Under the pieces are notes generated by a model. That model did not search any database and was not told the origin of the DNA. It worked only from the letters and a program-made list of their open reading frames with translations. From the NCBI GenBank assembly GCA_905182535.1, contig CAJJBZ010000016.1, forward strand, positions 62,001-126,000: 64,000 bases of DNA, given 5' to 3'. Below are positions 8,614 to 16,964 of the stretch, one piece after another. This stretch comes from an uncultured Planktomarina sp. Its GTDB lineage: Bacteria; Pseudomonadota; Alphaproteobacteria; Rhodobacterales; Rhodobacteraceae. Position numbers and translations under genes: made by a program. Positions within the stretch are counted from its first letter, which is position 1. Each line of letters opens with the position of its first letter.

Positions 8614-9955
8614 CTATACCCGATCTTGCAAGGCTCTCATCTGGTAGTTTTGCTGCGATGCTAAGGCCCGTTGATCTAGAGTCGTGATTTGACCATCGGC
8701 AACCACTTGCTTGCCATTTACAAAAACGTCTCGTGCCAAGCTTGGCCCAGCTAGTAAAACTGCGGTGGGGTCCCAACTGCCCGCAGCACTTATGTCGTCC
8801 ATATCCCAGATAACCACATCAGCACATTTGCCCACCTCGAGAGACCCGCAGTCCTCGCGGCCCAAAACTTTTGCGCCGCCACGGGTGCTAATCTCAAGAG
8901 CCTCACCCGGTGACATGGCCCCAGCACCAAAAGCCACCCGTTGTAAAAGCATGGTTTGGCGAGCTTCTGCTATAAGGTTACCCACATCATTGGAGGCAGA
9001 TCCATCAACCCCAAGCCCCACGGGCACCCCGGCATCACGCATGGCACGCACTGGCGCAATGCCAGAGGCCAGACGGCAATTGGAACAAGGACAATGCGCT
9101 ACGCCAGTTTGGATCCTGGCAAACAAGGCAACTTCCTGAGGGTCTAGCTTGACGCAATGTGCATGCCAAACATCCGGACCACTCCACCCCAGTTCTTCGG
9201 CATATTGACCTGGCCGCATACCAAATTTTTCTAAACTATAGGCAATATCTTCATCATTCTCAGCCAAATGAGTGTGCATCATGACACCTTTGTCACGAGC
9301 CAACACAGCGGCATCACGCATCAATTCACGGCTCACTGAAAATGGTGAACATGGCGCAACACTAACTCGAAGCATTGAACCAACAATTGGATCGTGAAAT
9401 TTATCAATCACACGGATCATATCGTCCAATATAGCAGCTTCGCTTTCGACCAAGTGATCCGGTGGTAACCCACCATCACTTTCACCAATGCTCATTGCAC
9501 CACGAGTTGGGTGAAAACGCATACCAATAGCTTCGGCTGCATGGATGGTATCCTCAAGCCGCGTACCGTTGGGGTAGAGATACAAATGGTCCGAGGTTGT
9601 CGTACAGCCTGATAATAATAGTTCCGCCATGCCCACCTGTGCCGATGTAAAAAAATCATCTGGGCGCATAGCCGCCCAGATTGGATAAAGCGTTTGCAGC
9701 CAGCCAAATAGCGCCGCATCTTGTGCTACGGGCACAGCTCGGGTCATGGTTTGATACAAGTGATGATGCGTATTGACTAAGCCAGGCGTAACTAAACAGC
9801 CCTTCGCATTTGCGACCAGACAGCCCTGCGATGGCAAACAAACACCCACAGCCACAATAAACCCACCACGCAGCAGCACATCACCATATTGTAGTGAGCT
9901 ATGCTGGATCCATTGTCAGCACCAAGCGGGCGTTCTGAATAAGGGTGTCAGTCAA
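8614..9955 (-). CDS. 8-oxoguanine deaminase-like amidohydrolase, frame break near the N-terminus
   Basis: Metal-dependent amidohydrolase closest by eye to 8-oxoguanine deaminase/AtzB-type enzymes: VNTHHHLYQTMTRA (metal histidines), HTHLAEND, HAHCVKL and the aspartate in GVDGSASNDVGN. Only 421 residues are open in the main frame, from a GTG at 9879, and this lacks the first beta strand. The missing start is visible upstream in another frame: TTG at 9955, overlapping the hisN stop, encodes LIQNARLVLTMDPA and then meets TAG at 9899-9901. Skipping one base there joins it to GDVLLRGGFIVAVG, exactly the family layout. So this is a full-length gene with a one-base break: a real mutation or a sequencing error. 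Substrate is by similarity only; cytosine- or triazine-type deaminase is the alternative. Confidence 0.8.
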
Positions 9956-10772
9956 GCGGTACGTGTTTCAATATCTTGAGTGCTGCTGCGTGCAGTTCAG
10001 GAGTGGCCGCACAAATACACCTGCCCCCATTCATTGGATTTCCCCCGCCCCAGTCAGTGGCCACGCCACCGGCAGCACGTACCAAAGCGATTGGCGCTTG
10101 TATGTCATAAGCCTGTAGCCCAGCCTCGATAACCAAATCGATATGGCCCGCTGCCAGCAACGCATAAGCGTAGCAATCCATTCCATAGCGTGTCAATTTA
10201 CAGAGCTGTGCCACTTGGTGAAAGGCTGCTGCCTCAACTTTGCTGCCCACTTCTGGATATGTTGTGAAAATTATGGCCTTCGTTAAGCTCTGGGTTTTAC
10301 TCGTGGCAAGCGGCGTTTTCACACCATCACGCTCCATAAAAGCATAACCTAGTCCACCAATAAACCGTTCACCAGTATAGGGTTGGTCAATCACACCCAA
10401 AATTGGAGCCTTGCCGTCATTGAGAGCTATCAACGTACCCCAGGTCGGAGTGCCACTAACATATCCTCGGGTCCCATCAATGGGATCCAGCACCCAAGAA
10501 AAGCCAGTGGTGCCAGTTTTATCTTGGGCCTCTTCACCAATGATAGCATCATGCGGTCTATTCGCAGCCAATACGGCGCGCATAGCCTGCTCTGCAGCCT
10601 TATCTGCCTGTGTGACCGGGTCGAAACCCGACTCAAGCTTATTATCAGCGAGGAGTGCTGGGGTTCTAAACCACTTCAGTGTCTCCACCGCCGCTGCGTC
10701 TGCAAGCTGTTCAGCCAGTGTCAAAATCGCGTATGCGGTTGGAATCGGATGGGCCATGCTAAGTTCTTTCAT
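9948..10772 (-). CDS. hisN: Inositol-monophosphatase family phosphatase, probably histidinol-phosphatase
   Basis: About 274 residues of the IMPase superfamily, a cytoplasmic Mg2+-dependent phosphatase. Metal-binding motifs are GEEAQDKTG (glutamates), VLDPIDGTRGYVSG (the signature aspartates) and AYDIQAPIALVRAAGG near the C-terminus with the final aspartate. The TRGYVSGTPTWGTLIAL stretch is the form seen in HisN-type histidinol-phosphatases of Rhodobacterales, the last-but-two step of histidine synthesis. Several ATGs are possible (10784, 10772, 10757); I favour 10772, which has GGGA seven bases upstream. The following deaminase gene overlaps its stop. Inositol phosphatase activity cannot be excluded. 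Confidence 0.82.
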   Translation of the reverse strand: MKELSMAHPIPTAYAILTLAEQLADAAAVETLKWFRTPALLADNKLESGFDPVTQADKAAEQAMRAVLAANRPHDAIIGEEAQDKTGTTGFSWVLDPIDGTRGYVSGTPTWGTLIALNDGKAPILGVIDQPYTGERFIGGLGYAFMERDGVKTPLATSKTQSLTKAIIFTTYPEVGSKVEAAAFHQVAQLCKLTRYGMDCYAYALLAAGHIDLVIEAGLQAYDIQAPIALVRAAGGVATDWGGGNPMNGGRCICAATPELHAAALKILKHVPLD

Positions 10773-10996
10773 AAGTAGTCCCATCTACGGCCAGCAACCT
10801 CATTTGGTCAAGCAAGCCACCTAAGCCAAATTACGCAGTACCTGCGTGAAATCAAAAATTTTGATATTAGAAAGTTTTCAACATAGCAGTTTTATAAATC
10901 GCTCACCTGATCTTCAGAGATATTCTTTACTAGAATGTTGGTAAGAAACAGCCTATTTATTTTCCAGATGGTTCACAAATAAGGTAATTTCCCCCT

Positions 10997-11971
10997 ATGT
11001 TGACGCTTCAAGTCCACGACCATTCTCAGGAACCTATATTTGTAGATATGGCCAGTCCAGAAGTTGGCGCCAATCAAATCCTAATCCGTACGGCCGCATG
11101 TGCACTTAATTTTGCAGATCTTTTAATGATCAGAGGTACTTACCAAGAAACACCCACCCTGCCCTTTACGCTCGGAATGGAAGTCGCAGGCGATGTGGCT
11201 GCTGTAGGTAGCAAAGTAACCAATTTTAAAGTTGGCGATAGAGCAGCCGCATTTTCAGGCTCTGGCGGCTTGGCTGAACTCTGTGCTGTGGATACTTCAC
11301 GGTGCCTCAAAATTCTCAATAACTTGTCATACGAAACGGCCGCATCTGCTCTAATCAGCTATGGCACTTCGCATTTAGCACTTACCCACAGGGCCAAAAT
11401 AAAACCTGGAGAAACGCTATTGGTGCTCGGAGCAGCTGGCGGTGTTGGCTTAACGGCAGTTGAAATTGGCGCCGCTTTGGGCGCGCGGGTTATTGCAGCT
11501 GCATCTACCGACGAAAAATTAGCGGTTGCAAAGACCGCCGGTGCCGATGACTTAATCAACTATAGTTCCAGCGAAGATATGGTCGGTATTATTAAAGAGC
11601 TTGGCGGCGTAGATGTGGTCTATGACCCTGTGGGCGGCAATCCATTCATCGCAGCACTTAAATGCTGCAAGCCAGAGGCACGCTATCTGACAATTGGCTT
11701 TGCAAGTGGCAATATCCCACAAATCAAAGCTAATCACCTCCTAGTCAAAAATGTTGACGTTATGGGTTTTTACTGGGGTGGGTATTTGAATTTTGCACCA
11801 GATATGCTGTCTAAAAGCTTAACAAGGGCGATGGAAATGATTTCACAGAGACTGCTGAAACCCCATATCAGTGCCGTCTATGATTTTGATCAGATACTGG
11901 TGGCTTTGGACCACCTCAAGGATCGAAAATCGACTGGAAAACTTGTAATTCGTGGACCAACATCCACTTAG
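10997..11971 (+). CDS. NADPH:quinone oxidoreductase family protein (zinc-free MDR)
   Basis: A 324-residue cytoplasmic medium-chain dehydrogenase/reductase. The GroES-like N-terminal domain shows NFADLLMIRGTYQ and GMEVAGDVAAVG; the Rossmann domain follows with LVLGAAGGVGLTAVEIG as nucleotide-binding loop, then DVVYDPVGG. No catalytic zinc cysteine set is seen, as expected for quinone reductases rather than alcohol dehydrogenases. The length is normal. The start ATG is 213 bases from divergent hisN; no strong operator is visible. Its physiological substrate (quinone, enone or acyl chain) cannot be read from sequence. Confidence 0.9.
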   Translation: MLTLQVHDHSQEPIFVDMASPEVGANQILIRTAACALNFADLLMIRGTYQETPTLPFTLGMEVAGDVAAVGSKVTNFKVGDRAAAFSGSGGLAELCAVDTSRCLKILNNLSYETAASALISYGTSHLALTHRAKIKPGETLLVLGAAGGVGLTAVEIGAALGARVIAAASTDEKLAVAKTAGADDLINYSSSEDMVGIIKELGGVDVVYDPVGGNPFIAALKCCKPEARYLTIGFASGNIPQIKANHLLVKNVDVMGFYWGGYLNFAPDMLSKSLTRAMEMISQRLLKPHISAVYDFDQILVALDHLKDRKSTGKLVIRGPTST

Positions 11972-12115
11972 TGCATAAAATGTCGTTATTTTTGGACCAA
12001 TTGGAAAATATCGCCCTTTTTAGGGTGGGTTTTCCTTGAAATCTGCCGCAATAACCCCAATATCTACGAGCAATAGCGTAATCAACGCTGCATTTGTAAA
12101 GATTTGGAGAGCAAC

Positions 12116-12895
12116 ATGGCAGATTATAATACGATAGCCGCAAATGCTGGCGGTCGCACCGCAGCAATCGATGCGGGCCTTCGGGCGCACATGAATAAAG
12201 TTTACAGCACAATGTCTGTTGGCATGGTGATAACCGCCCTGGCCGCTTGGGCCATCGCAGGCTTGGCCACCACTACAGATGCAAATTTGGCAGCAGCACA
12301 GTTACCAAATGGCAAATTACTAACAAGTTTTGGCCTGACAATTTACGGTACGTGGCTAAAGTATGTAATAATGCTAGCGCCTCTGGCAGTATTGTTTCTA
12401 GGCATGGGGGCAGTAATGCGCCGCGCTTCTGCGGCTGGAGCACAATTGTTCTTCTTTGTGTTCGCTACCCTAATCGGTCTTTCACTTAGCTCTATATTCA
12501 TCCGGTACACAGGCCATTCCATCACACAAACCTTCTTAGTCACAGCCATCGCCTTCGCCGGCCTGTCACTGTTTGGCTATACAACGAAAAGCGATATCTC
12601 CGGCTGGGGTAGTTTTTTGATCATGGGGGTGATTGGCTTGGTTGTGGCTATGATTGTAAATATTTTTCTGCAATCACCTGCTCTGCTGTTCGCAATTTCT
12701 GCAATCGGCGTATTGGTTTTTGCGGGTCTCACTGCCTATGACACCCAGAATATCAAGAACGAATATCTTGCACATGCCCATCACGGTGATCAAGAATGGT
12801 TGGCTAAATCTGCAATATTTGGCGCTCTGAACCTTTACCTAGACTTCCTCAACATGTTCTCATTCCTACTGATGTTCATGGGTAATAACGAGTAA
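12116..12895 (+). CDS. Bax inhibitor-1/YccA family membrane protein
   Basis: A 259-residue inner-membrane protein with seven hydrophobic segments, of the BI-1/YbhL family (proton- or calcium-leak proteins; YccA modulates FtsH). Family cues: the N-terminal DAGLRAHMNKVYSTMSVGMVITALAAW and the C-terminal AYDTQNIKNEY followed by LDFLNMFSFLL, which holds the conserved aspartates. The open frame begins at a TTG at 12104, but ATG 12116 is preceded by GGAGA at the right distance. It is followed by a clear terminator, so it is probably monocistronic. Confidence 0.92.
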   Translation: MADYNTIAANAGGRTAAIDAGLRAHMNKVYSTMSVGMVITALAAWAIAGLATTTDANLAAAQLPNGKLLTSFGLTIYGTWLKYVIMLAPLAVLFLGMGAVMRRASAAGAQLFFFVFATLIGLSLSSIFIRYTGHSITQTFLVTAIAFAGLSLFGYTTKSDISGWGSFLIMGVIGLVVAMIVNIFLQSPALLFAISAIGVLVFAGLTAYDTQNIKNEYLAHAHHGDQEWLAKSAIFGALNLYLDFLNMFSFLLMFMGNNE

Positions 12896-12922
12896 CCACT
12901 CTTTGAATAACGTAAAGTTATG

Positions 12923-12956
12923 AAGCATCCTACTAAAAATGGTGGGGTGCTTTTTT
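12923..12956 (+). terminator. Rho-independent terminator after the BI-1 gene
   Basis: AAGCATCCTAC at 12923-12933 pairs with GTGGGGTGCTT at 12942-12952, allowing G-U pairs, around an 8-base A-rich loop, followed by a run of T. It lies 28 bases after the stop of the BI-1 gene. Confidence 0.85.
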
Positions 12957-13012
12957 GTTGGATATTGTCGAAGTTCAAAGCAGAACTTTATAGATAAATC
13001 AGCAGTACAATT

Positions 13013-13041
13013 AAAAAAAGGCCGCGCAATTGCACGGCCTC
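13013..13041 (-). terminator. Rho-independent terminator of rpmG
   Basis: On the minus strand AGGCCGTGC-AATT-GCGCGGCCT forms a GC-rich stem (one G-U pair) with a four-base loop, followed by seven T. It lies about 25 bases past the rpmG stop. Very strong by eye. Confidence 0.92.
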
Positions 13042-13064
13042 ACAAAATATCTGTTGTCGCTCGC

Positions 13065-13232
13065 CTACTTAATTTTGCCTTCTTTATATTCAACATGCTT
13101 GCGTATAACCGGATCATACTTCCGGACAACCATTTTCTCTGTCATGGTACGTGCATTTTTCTTGGTCACGTAAAAGTGGCCCGTGTCCGCACTCGAATTC
13201 AGGCGGATCTTGATTGTGGTTGGCTTCGCCAT
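13065..13232 (-). CDS. rpmG: 50S ribosomal protein L33
   Basis: A 55-residue basic ribosomal protein, the normal size for L33. [18 protein letters not shown] and [10 protein letters not shown] are family signatures, ending in [11 protein letters not shown]. The zinc cysteines of the C+ type are absent, so this is the zinc-independent (C-) form. The frame is open further upstream, but the ATG at 13232 has GGAG eight bases before it. It stands between the BI-1 terminator and rnpB as its own transcription unit. Confidence 0.97.
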   Translation of the reverse strand: MAKPTTIKIRLNSSADTGHFYVTKKNARTMTEKMVVRKYDPVIRKHVEYKEGKIK

Positions 13233-13286
13233 TGTAATTCTCCTACGGGCGCAGCCTATTGGCCGCATTAAATATCTTCTTTCGGC

Positions 13287-13313
13287 TTTTAACGCTCTGG
13301 GCAGCGCTGTCAA
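13287..13313 (-). promoter_or_regulatory. Candidate rpmG promoter
   Basis: Read on the minus strand, a consensus -35 TTGACA at 13313-13308 is followed by TTAAAA about 15 bases later as a weak -10. It lies about 55 bases upstream of the rpmG ATG, between rnpB and rpmG. The -35 is clear and the -10 is poor, so this is tentative. Confidence 0.35.
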
Positions 13314-13342
13314 CCGATTCACGCGGCTAGATTAAGTCAAAT

Positions 13343-13717
13343 GTGCGCGGGGGGCCTGTAAGCCGGATTTTGTCCAGGATAACGTAGTTTCCTACGCAAC
13401 CTTGGGCAATCATTCATCTCGTGGGCCTGTTACCAGACCCCTCTAGCTGCCAACCCGAACCTGCGGGGCTGAAACGGCCCATATGCGGCTCCTATTTGGC
13501 ATTGCTCCCGGTGGGGCTTGCCGTGCCACGGCTGTTGCCAGCCGCGCGGTGGGCTTTACCCCACCGTTTCACCATTACCTTGCATGCAAGGCTGTCTCTT
13601 TTCTGTGGCGCTATCCCTGGGGTTGCCCCCGCCGGGCGTTACCCGGCACCGTTGTTTCAGGGAGTCCGGACTTTCCTCGAAGGTTGCCCCTCGCGATTGC
13701 CCAGCCCCCCGCGCATG
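13343..13717 (-). ncRNA. rnpB: RNase P RNA (class A, alphaproteobacterial)
   Basis: The catalytic RNA that removes 5' leaders from pre-tRNAs. On the minus strand the conserved 5' core GAGGAAAGTCCGGACTCC is present, followed by GGGTAACGCCCGGC, GGGGCAACCCCAGGG, the internal AGAGACAG and GGTGAAACGGTG, the AGCCGCATATGGGCCG-type P15/P16 region, and the 3' core that includes AAATCCGGCTTA. The ends pair as helix P1: GCGCGGGGGGC at the 5' side with GCCCCCCGCGC at the 3' side, which sets limits near 13717 and 13343, about 375 nt. Several open frames in this stretch are shadows of the RNA. It sits upstream of rpmG on the same strand. Confidence 0.97.
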
Positions 13718-13721
13718 GTAG

Positions 13722-13750
13722 GTGTTAGGCGGCCATGGCCTTGTGGTCAA
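13722..13750 (-). promoter_or_regulatory. rnpB promoter
   Basis: On the minus strand TTGACC at 13750-13745 and TAACAC at 13727-13722 are separated by exactly 17 bases, and the P1 helix of the RNA begins about 7 bases after the -10. This is a good sigma-70-like promoter. Its -35 lies across the stop codon of the upstream amidase gene. Confidence 0.72.
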
Positions 13751-14439
13751 GCCTCTGGGATAGCGGGGTAGCTTTGTGCCAGATCAGATAAGATTCGAAC
13801 ATCGTGATGGTCCATCGGACCCTGGGCTTGGGGTCTAAACCTCTGCCGGAAGGCCTCAAGCACCGCAACTTGAACAGTATCTTCAGGAAATGCGCCCTCA
13901 GTTGTAAAATAGCCAAACTGACGCGCAGCATGCAAGAACGGCAAAATATCCACATGAGGTTGACCACGAAACACTGCAAAACCATCAATGGCTAGGGCCT
14001 GCCAGTTAAAAAACCGACCTGGGTCTTGCTTGCGTGTCGGTGCCATATCCGAATGCCCAATTACCTTCTCAGCAGAAATACCCCAACGCTGCATAATATC
14101 ACCCAGCAAGGTCTTTAAAGTTTGAATTTGCAATGAAGGAAACTCATGGTTCCCTGCATTGCAAAGCTCTACCCCAATGGACGCTGAGTTAACGTCATCA
14201 CATTCTCCCCAAGACCCAGCGCCTGCGTGCCATGCCCGCTGCGCCTCCGCAACAAGCTGGATAATACCTCCCTGCTGATTTATTAAGTAGTGTGCAGAAA
14301 CCTCGTGTAGAGGGTCACAAAGACGCTCCAGTGCTGCGTTTGAGGTGGGCATGGCAGTGTAGTGAATCACAATCAGACTGGGCTCCACCACACCGCAGCG
14401 TGGACCAAAATTTGGTGATGGGCGCCAGTCTATGAGCAT
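13747..14439 (-). CDS. N-acetylmuramoyl-L-alanine amidase (AmpD/AmiD family)
   Basis: A 230-residue zinc amidase that cleaves the MurNAc-L-Ala bond of peptidoglycan or muropeptides. Seen: LIVIHYTAM (first zinc histidine), SAHYLINQQGGIIQLV, WHAGAGSWG, SASIGVELCN, and GHSDMAPTRKQDPGRFFNW with the second histidine and the aspartate ligand. The C-terminal 70 residues (FPEDTVQVAVLEAFRQRFRP) resemble a peptidoglycan-binding helical module, as in AmiD. No signal peptide is seen from ATG 14439, which suggests a cytoplasmic AmpD-like role in muropeptide recycling. The start directly follows the stop of the lipoprotein gene; the longer frame to 14484 lies inside that gene. Confidence 0.9.
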   Translation of the reverse strand: MLIDWRPSPNFGPRCGVVEPSLIVIHYTAMPTSNAALERLCDPLHEVSAHYLINQQGGIIQLVAEAQRAWHAGAGSWGECDDVNSASIGVELCNAGNHEFPSLQIQTLKTLLGDIMQRWGISAEKVIGHSDMAPTRKQDPGRFFNWQALAIDGFAVFRGQPHVDILPFLHAARQFGYFTTEGAFPEDTVQVAVLEAFRQRFRPQAQGPMDHHDVRILSDLAQSYPAIPEA

Positions 14440-14444
14440 ATTAC

Positions 14445-14999
14445 TCAGTTTTTTACCGCAGCCCGAAAGGGCAGTGGATCCCATTCACATGCAAACCCAT
14501 CGCCATCTGGATCAATGCCAAACGCATCAAGCTCTGGTCCGCCACTCAATAAAAATGCCTGTTGAGCAGCATCAGTAGAACTGTATTTCCCACATCCGCC
14601 AAAGCTGAATATTTTGAGCGCAGTGCCAAATCGATTATATAGTTGCACACCTACCAAATTATTGGTGCGGATTGCATATTCTACAACATTTGGCCCGTTA
14701 TCGCCCCGCTGTGGTAAGGCACGCGCATCAATAACTATATATTTTGCCCGATTAGCCGCAATACGCTCAGCATCACTCTCAACAGTTTGTGTGTTTGCCA
14801 CTGCGTCGAAATCTTGTTCGTTAGAAATGGTACTGGTGATAACTTCAGTTTGAGTACTAGACGAAACTAGCTCTGTTTCACCGGGTTGGAGGACTTCTTC
14901 TTGTGGGTAATTGTACTCAGCAAGTATTACATCGTTAGGCATCGTACTTTGACAGGCAGTCAAAGTCAGCCCCATGGCCATAATCACAAAGTACTTCAT
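14445..14999 (-). CDS. Excalibur-domain lipoprotein
   Basis: A 184-residue exported protein of unknown function. It starts MKYFVIMAMGLTLTACQS, a lipoprotein signal peptide with lipobox LTAC and acylated cysteine at residue 16. A variable Ser/Thr/Glu-rich linker follows, then a globular part (KYIVIDARALPQRGDNGPN...) and a C-terminal calcium-binding-like excalibur motif DPDGDGFACEWDP with the usual companion cysteine in FGGCGKYSS. GGGGAAG lies just before ATG 14999; the frame open upstream to 15209 runs into gatA territory and is not used. It is probably co-transcribed with the amidase that starts six bases on, hinting at an envelope role. Confidence 0.8.
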   Translation of the reverse strand: MKYFVIMAMGLTLTACQSTMPNDVILAEYNYPQEEVLQPGETELVSSSTQTEVITSTISNEQDFDAVANTQTVESDAERIAANRAKYIVIDARALPQRGDNGPNVVEYAIRTNNLVGVQLYNRFGTALKIFSFGGCGKYSSTDAAQQAFLLSGGPELDAFGIDPDGDGFACEWDPLPFRAAVKN

Positions 15000-15111
15000 C
15001 GACTTCCCCATTATTGACATCCCAGACGAAAGTGTACGTATAGGTTCCAGCCACAGTATAATTGTTGTAACGTAAAAATCTACAAATCCATAATTTGAAA
15101 ATTGATAAGTT

Positions 15112-16596
15112 TTAAAGCCACCACTGGTTGGGTTTAAAATTGAATTCCAAAGCTTTTTCCAACGCAAAGGCCGTGTTAAGAAGATCTCCCTCCTCCCAAG
15201 GCCTACCAATCAACTGCAGCCCCAAAGGCAAACCTTTGGAATCAAGCCCAGCCGGCACAGATATCGCCGGGAGCCCTGCCAAATTGACTGTGACAGTGAA
15301 CACATCAAACAAGTACATTTGTACTGGGTCTGCATCAACCATCTCACCCAAGCCAAAGGCAGCTGTAGGGTGTTGCAGGAGTTAAGATAGCATCAACTCC
15401 AGCGCTAAACACATCATCAAAATCTTTTTTGATCAAAGCGCGCACCCGGCGCGCCCGGTTATAATAGGCATCGTAAAAGCCAGCAGATAGTACATAAGTG
15501 CCTACCATAACCCGGCGCTGAACCTCTGCGCCGAAGCCTTCTGCGCGGGTCTTTTCATACATTTCAGTAATGCCATCTCCAGCTGCAAGCTTGGCTCGGT
15601 GGCCAAAACGCACGCCATCATAGCGCGCTAGGTTCGAGGATGCTTCAGCTGGCGCAATCACGTAATAGGCCGGTAAGGCATATTTTGTGTGTGGCAGACT
15701 AATGTCTTTCACAATAGCGCCCGCATCACGCAACATCGCTGTGCCTTCAGACCATAGATGTTCCAAAGTGTCAGGCATGCCATCAACACGGTACTCCTTT
15801 GGAATACCTATAGTTTTACCCCGAACATCACCCGTCAAAGCAGCTTCAAAATTAGGTACAGACATGTTCATAGATGTGCTGTCTTTGGGATCAAACCCAC
15901 ACATTGCTTCCAACATAATAGCAGAGTCACGTACATCTTTGGTGATTGGGCCCGCTTGATCAAGCGACGAGGCAAATGCCACAATTCCCCAACGAGAGCA
16001 CCGCCCATATGTGGGTTTAATACCAGTTATACCGGTAAAGGCAGCCGGCTGACGAATAGAGCCGCCCGTGTCTGTGCCAGTGGCCGCGAGACAGGTCTCA
16101 GCAGCGACCGCGGCCGCGGACCCACCGGAAGAGCCACCCGGCGCCAGTTCACGATCATCAACTTTCCAAGGGTTCACAGCATTGCCGTAGAACTAGTTTC
16201 ATTTGAAGAACCCATGGCAAATTCATCCATGTTCAATTTACCAACCATGACAGCGCCTGCATCAAATAGTTTTTTGGACACGGTCGATTCGTATTCCGGT
16301 ATGAACCCTTTTAAAATGGCACTAGCAGCTTGGGTTGCAACGCCTTTGGTACAAAAAAGATCTTTCATACCAATAGGCAGACCACACATATCCGGCGCAC
16401 CGCCAGCTTGGATACGAATATCGGCCGCGACGGCTTGGGCCCGCGCTATCTCAGATGTGTCATGCACAAATGCATTCAGCGGCTTGGAAGCCACAACAGC
16501 AGCGAGTGAGGCCTCGGTCAATTCAACCGCAGTAATTTGCCCGGCGCGCAATGCGTCACGAGCACCTGACAAAGTCAGTTTCATCAGATCAGACAT
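15112..16596 (-). CDS. gatA: Aspartyl/glutamyl-tRNA amidotransferase subunit A, two frame breaks
   Basis: Amidase subunit of GatCAB, which makes Gln-tRNA(Gln) or Asn-tRNA(Asn). Three consecutive frames together give one normal-length protein of about 494 residues. Fragment 1 (16596-16174) ends after [11 protein letters not shown]; fragment 2 resumes with [25 protein letters not shown], holding the amidase Ser nucleophile region; fragment 3 starts at [19 protein letters not shown] and includes [13 protein letters not shown]. The lysine of the Ser-cisSer-Lys triad is in PIGMKDLF. Break 1 near 16190 looks like a lost base in an A run; break 2 near 15368 looks like an extra base in GGG. The start overlaps the gatC stop. 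Essential in most alphaproteobacteria, so sequence error is the likely cause. Confidence 0.9.
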
Positions 16597-16883
16597 TATT
16601 CAACCACCATTGGCACGGCAAAAAAACCTTCACGCGCATCAGGCGCATTTGAAAGAACGGCAACTTGTTGATTACCATCGTTCACAACATCTTCCCGCCG
16701 AAACAACCGTTGCGGAGTTACAGAAGTCATAGGCTCAATACCTTCCACATTCACCTCATTCAACTGCTCAATGAAGCCCAAAATGTTGGTAAATTCCTGC
16801 GCCAAAGCTGGTAAGTCTGCTGCGTCAACCCTAATCCGGGCAAGTTTGGCAACACGGGCAGCCGTTTTTGTGTCGATCAACAT
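16596..16883 (-). CDS. gatC: Aspartyl/glutamyl-tRNA amidotransferase subunit C
   Basis: A 95-residue small subunit that wraps GatA and GatB and stabilises the amidotransferase. It begins with [17 protein letters not shown], continues with the helix [16 protein letters not shown] and the conserved VEGIEPMTS and REDVV, and ends in a segment ([16 protein letters not shown]) that matches the family C-terminus [11 protein letters not shown]. Length is usual. Its stop overlaps the gatA start codon by one base. gatB is not in the window. Confidence 0.96.
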   Translation of the reverse strand: MLIDTKTAARVAKLARIRVDAADLPALAQEFTNILGFIEQLNEVNVEGIEPMTSVTPQRLFRREDVVNDGNQQVAVLSNAPDAREGFFAVPMVVE

Positions 16884-16964
16884 AGGTGGTCCTTCACTTC
16901 TGCAGTTAGTTTTAAAGCTTACTAACTTGGGATCTGCATGTTGCCAAGGCCTCGAGCGGCTGAC

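Noticed and set aside
13421-13771. Several overlapping open frames of 60-116 codons on both strands
   Set aside because: They lie inside the RNase P RNA gene, whose conserved core and P1 ends are clear; Gly/Pro/Arg-rich translations are a by-product of its GC content.
15758-16732. 324-codon open frame on the plus strand opposite gatA
   Set aside because: It mirrors the gatA region and has no recognisable domain; its length is chance helped by the codon bias of gatA.
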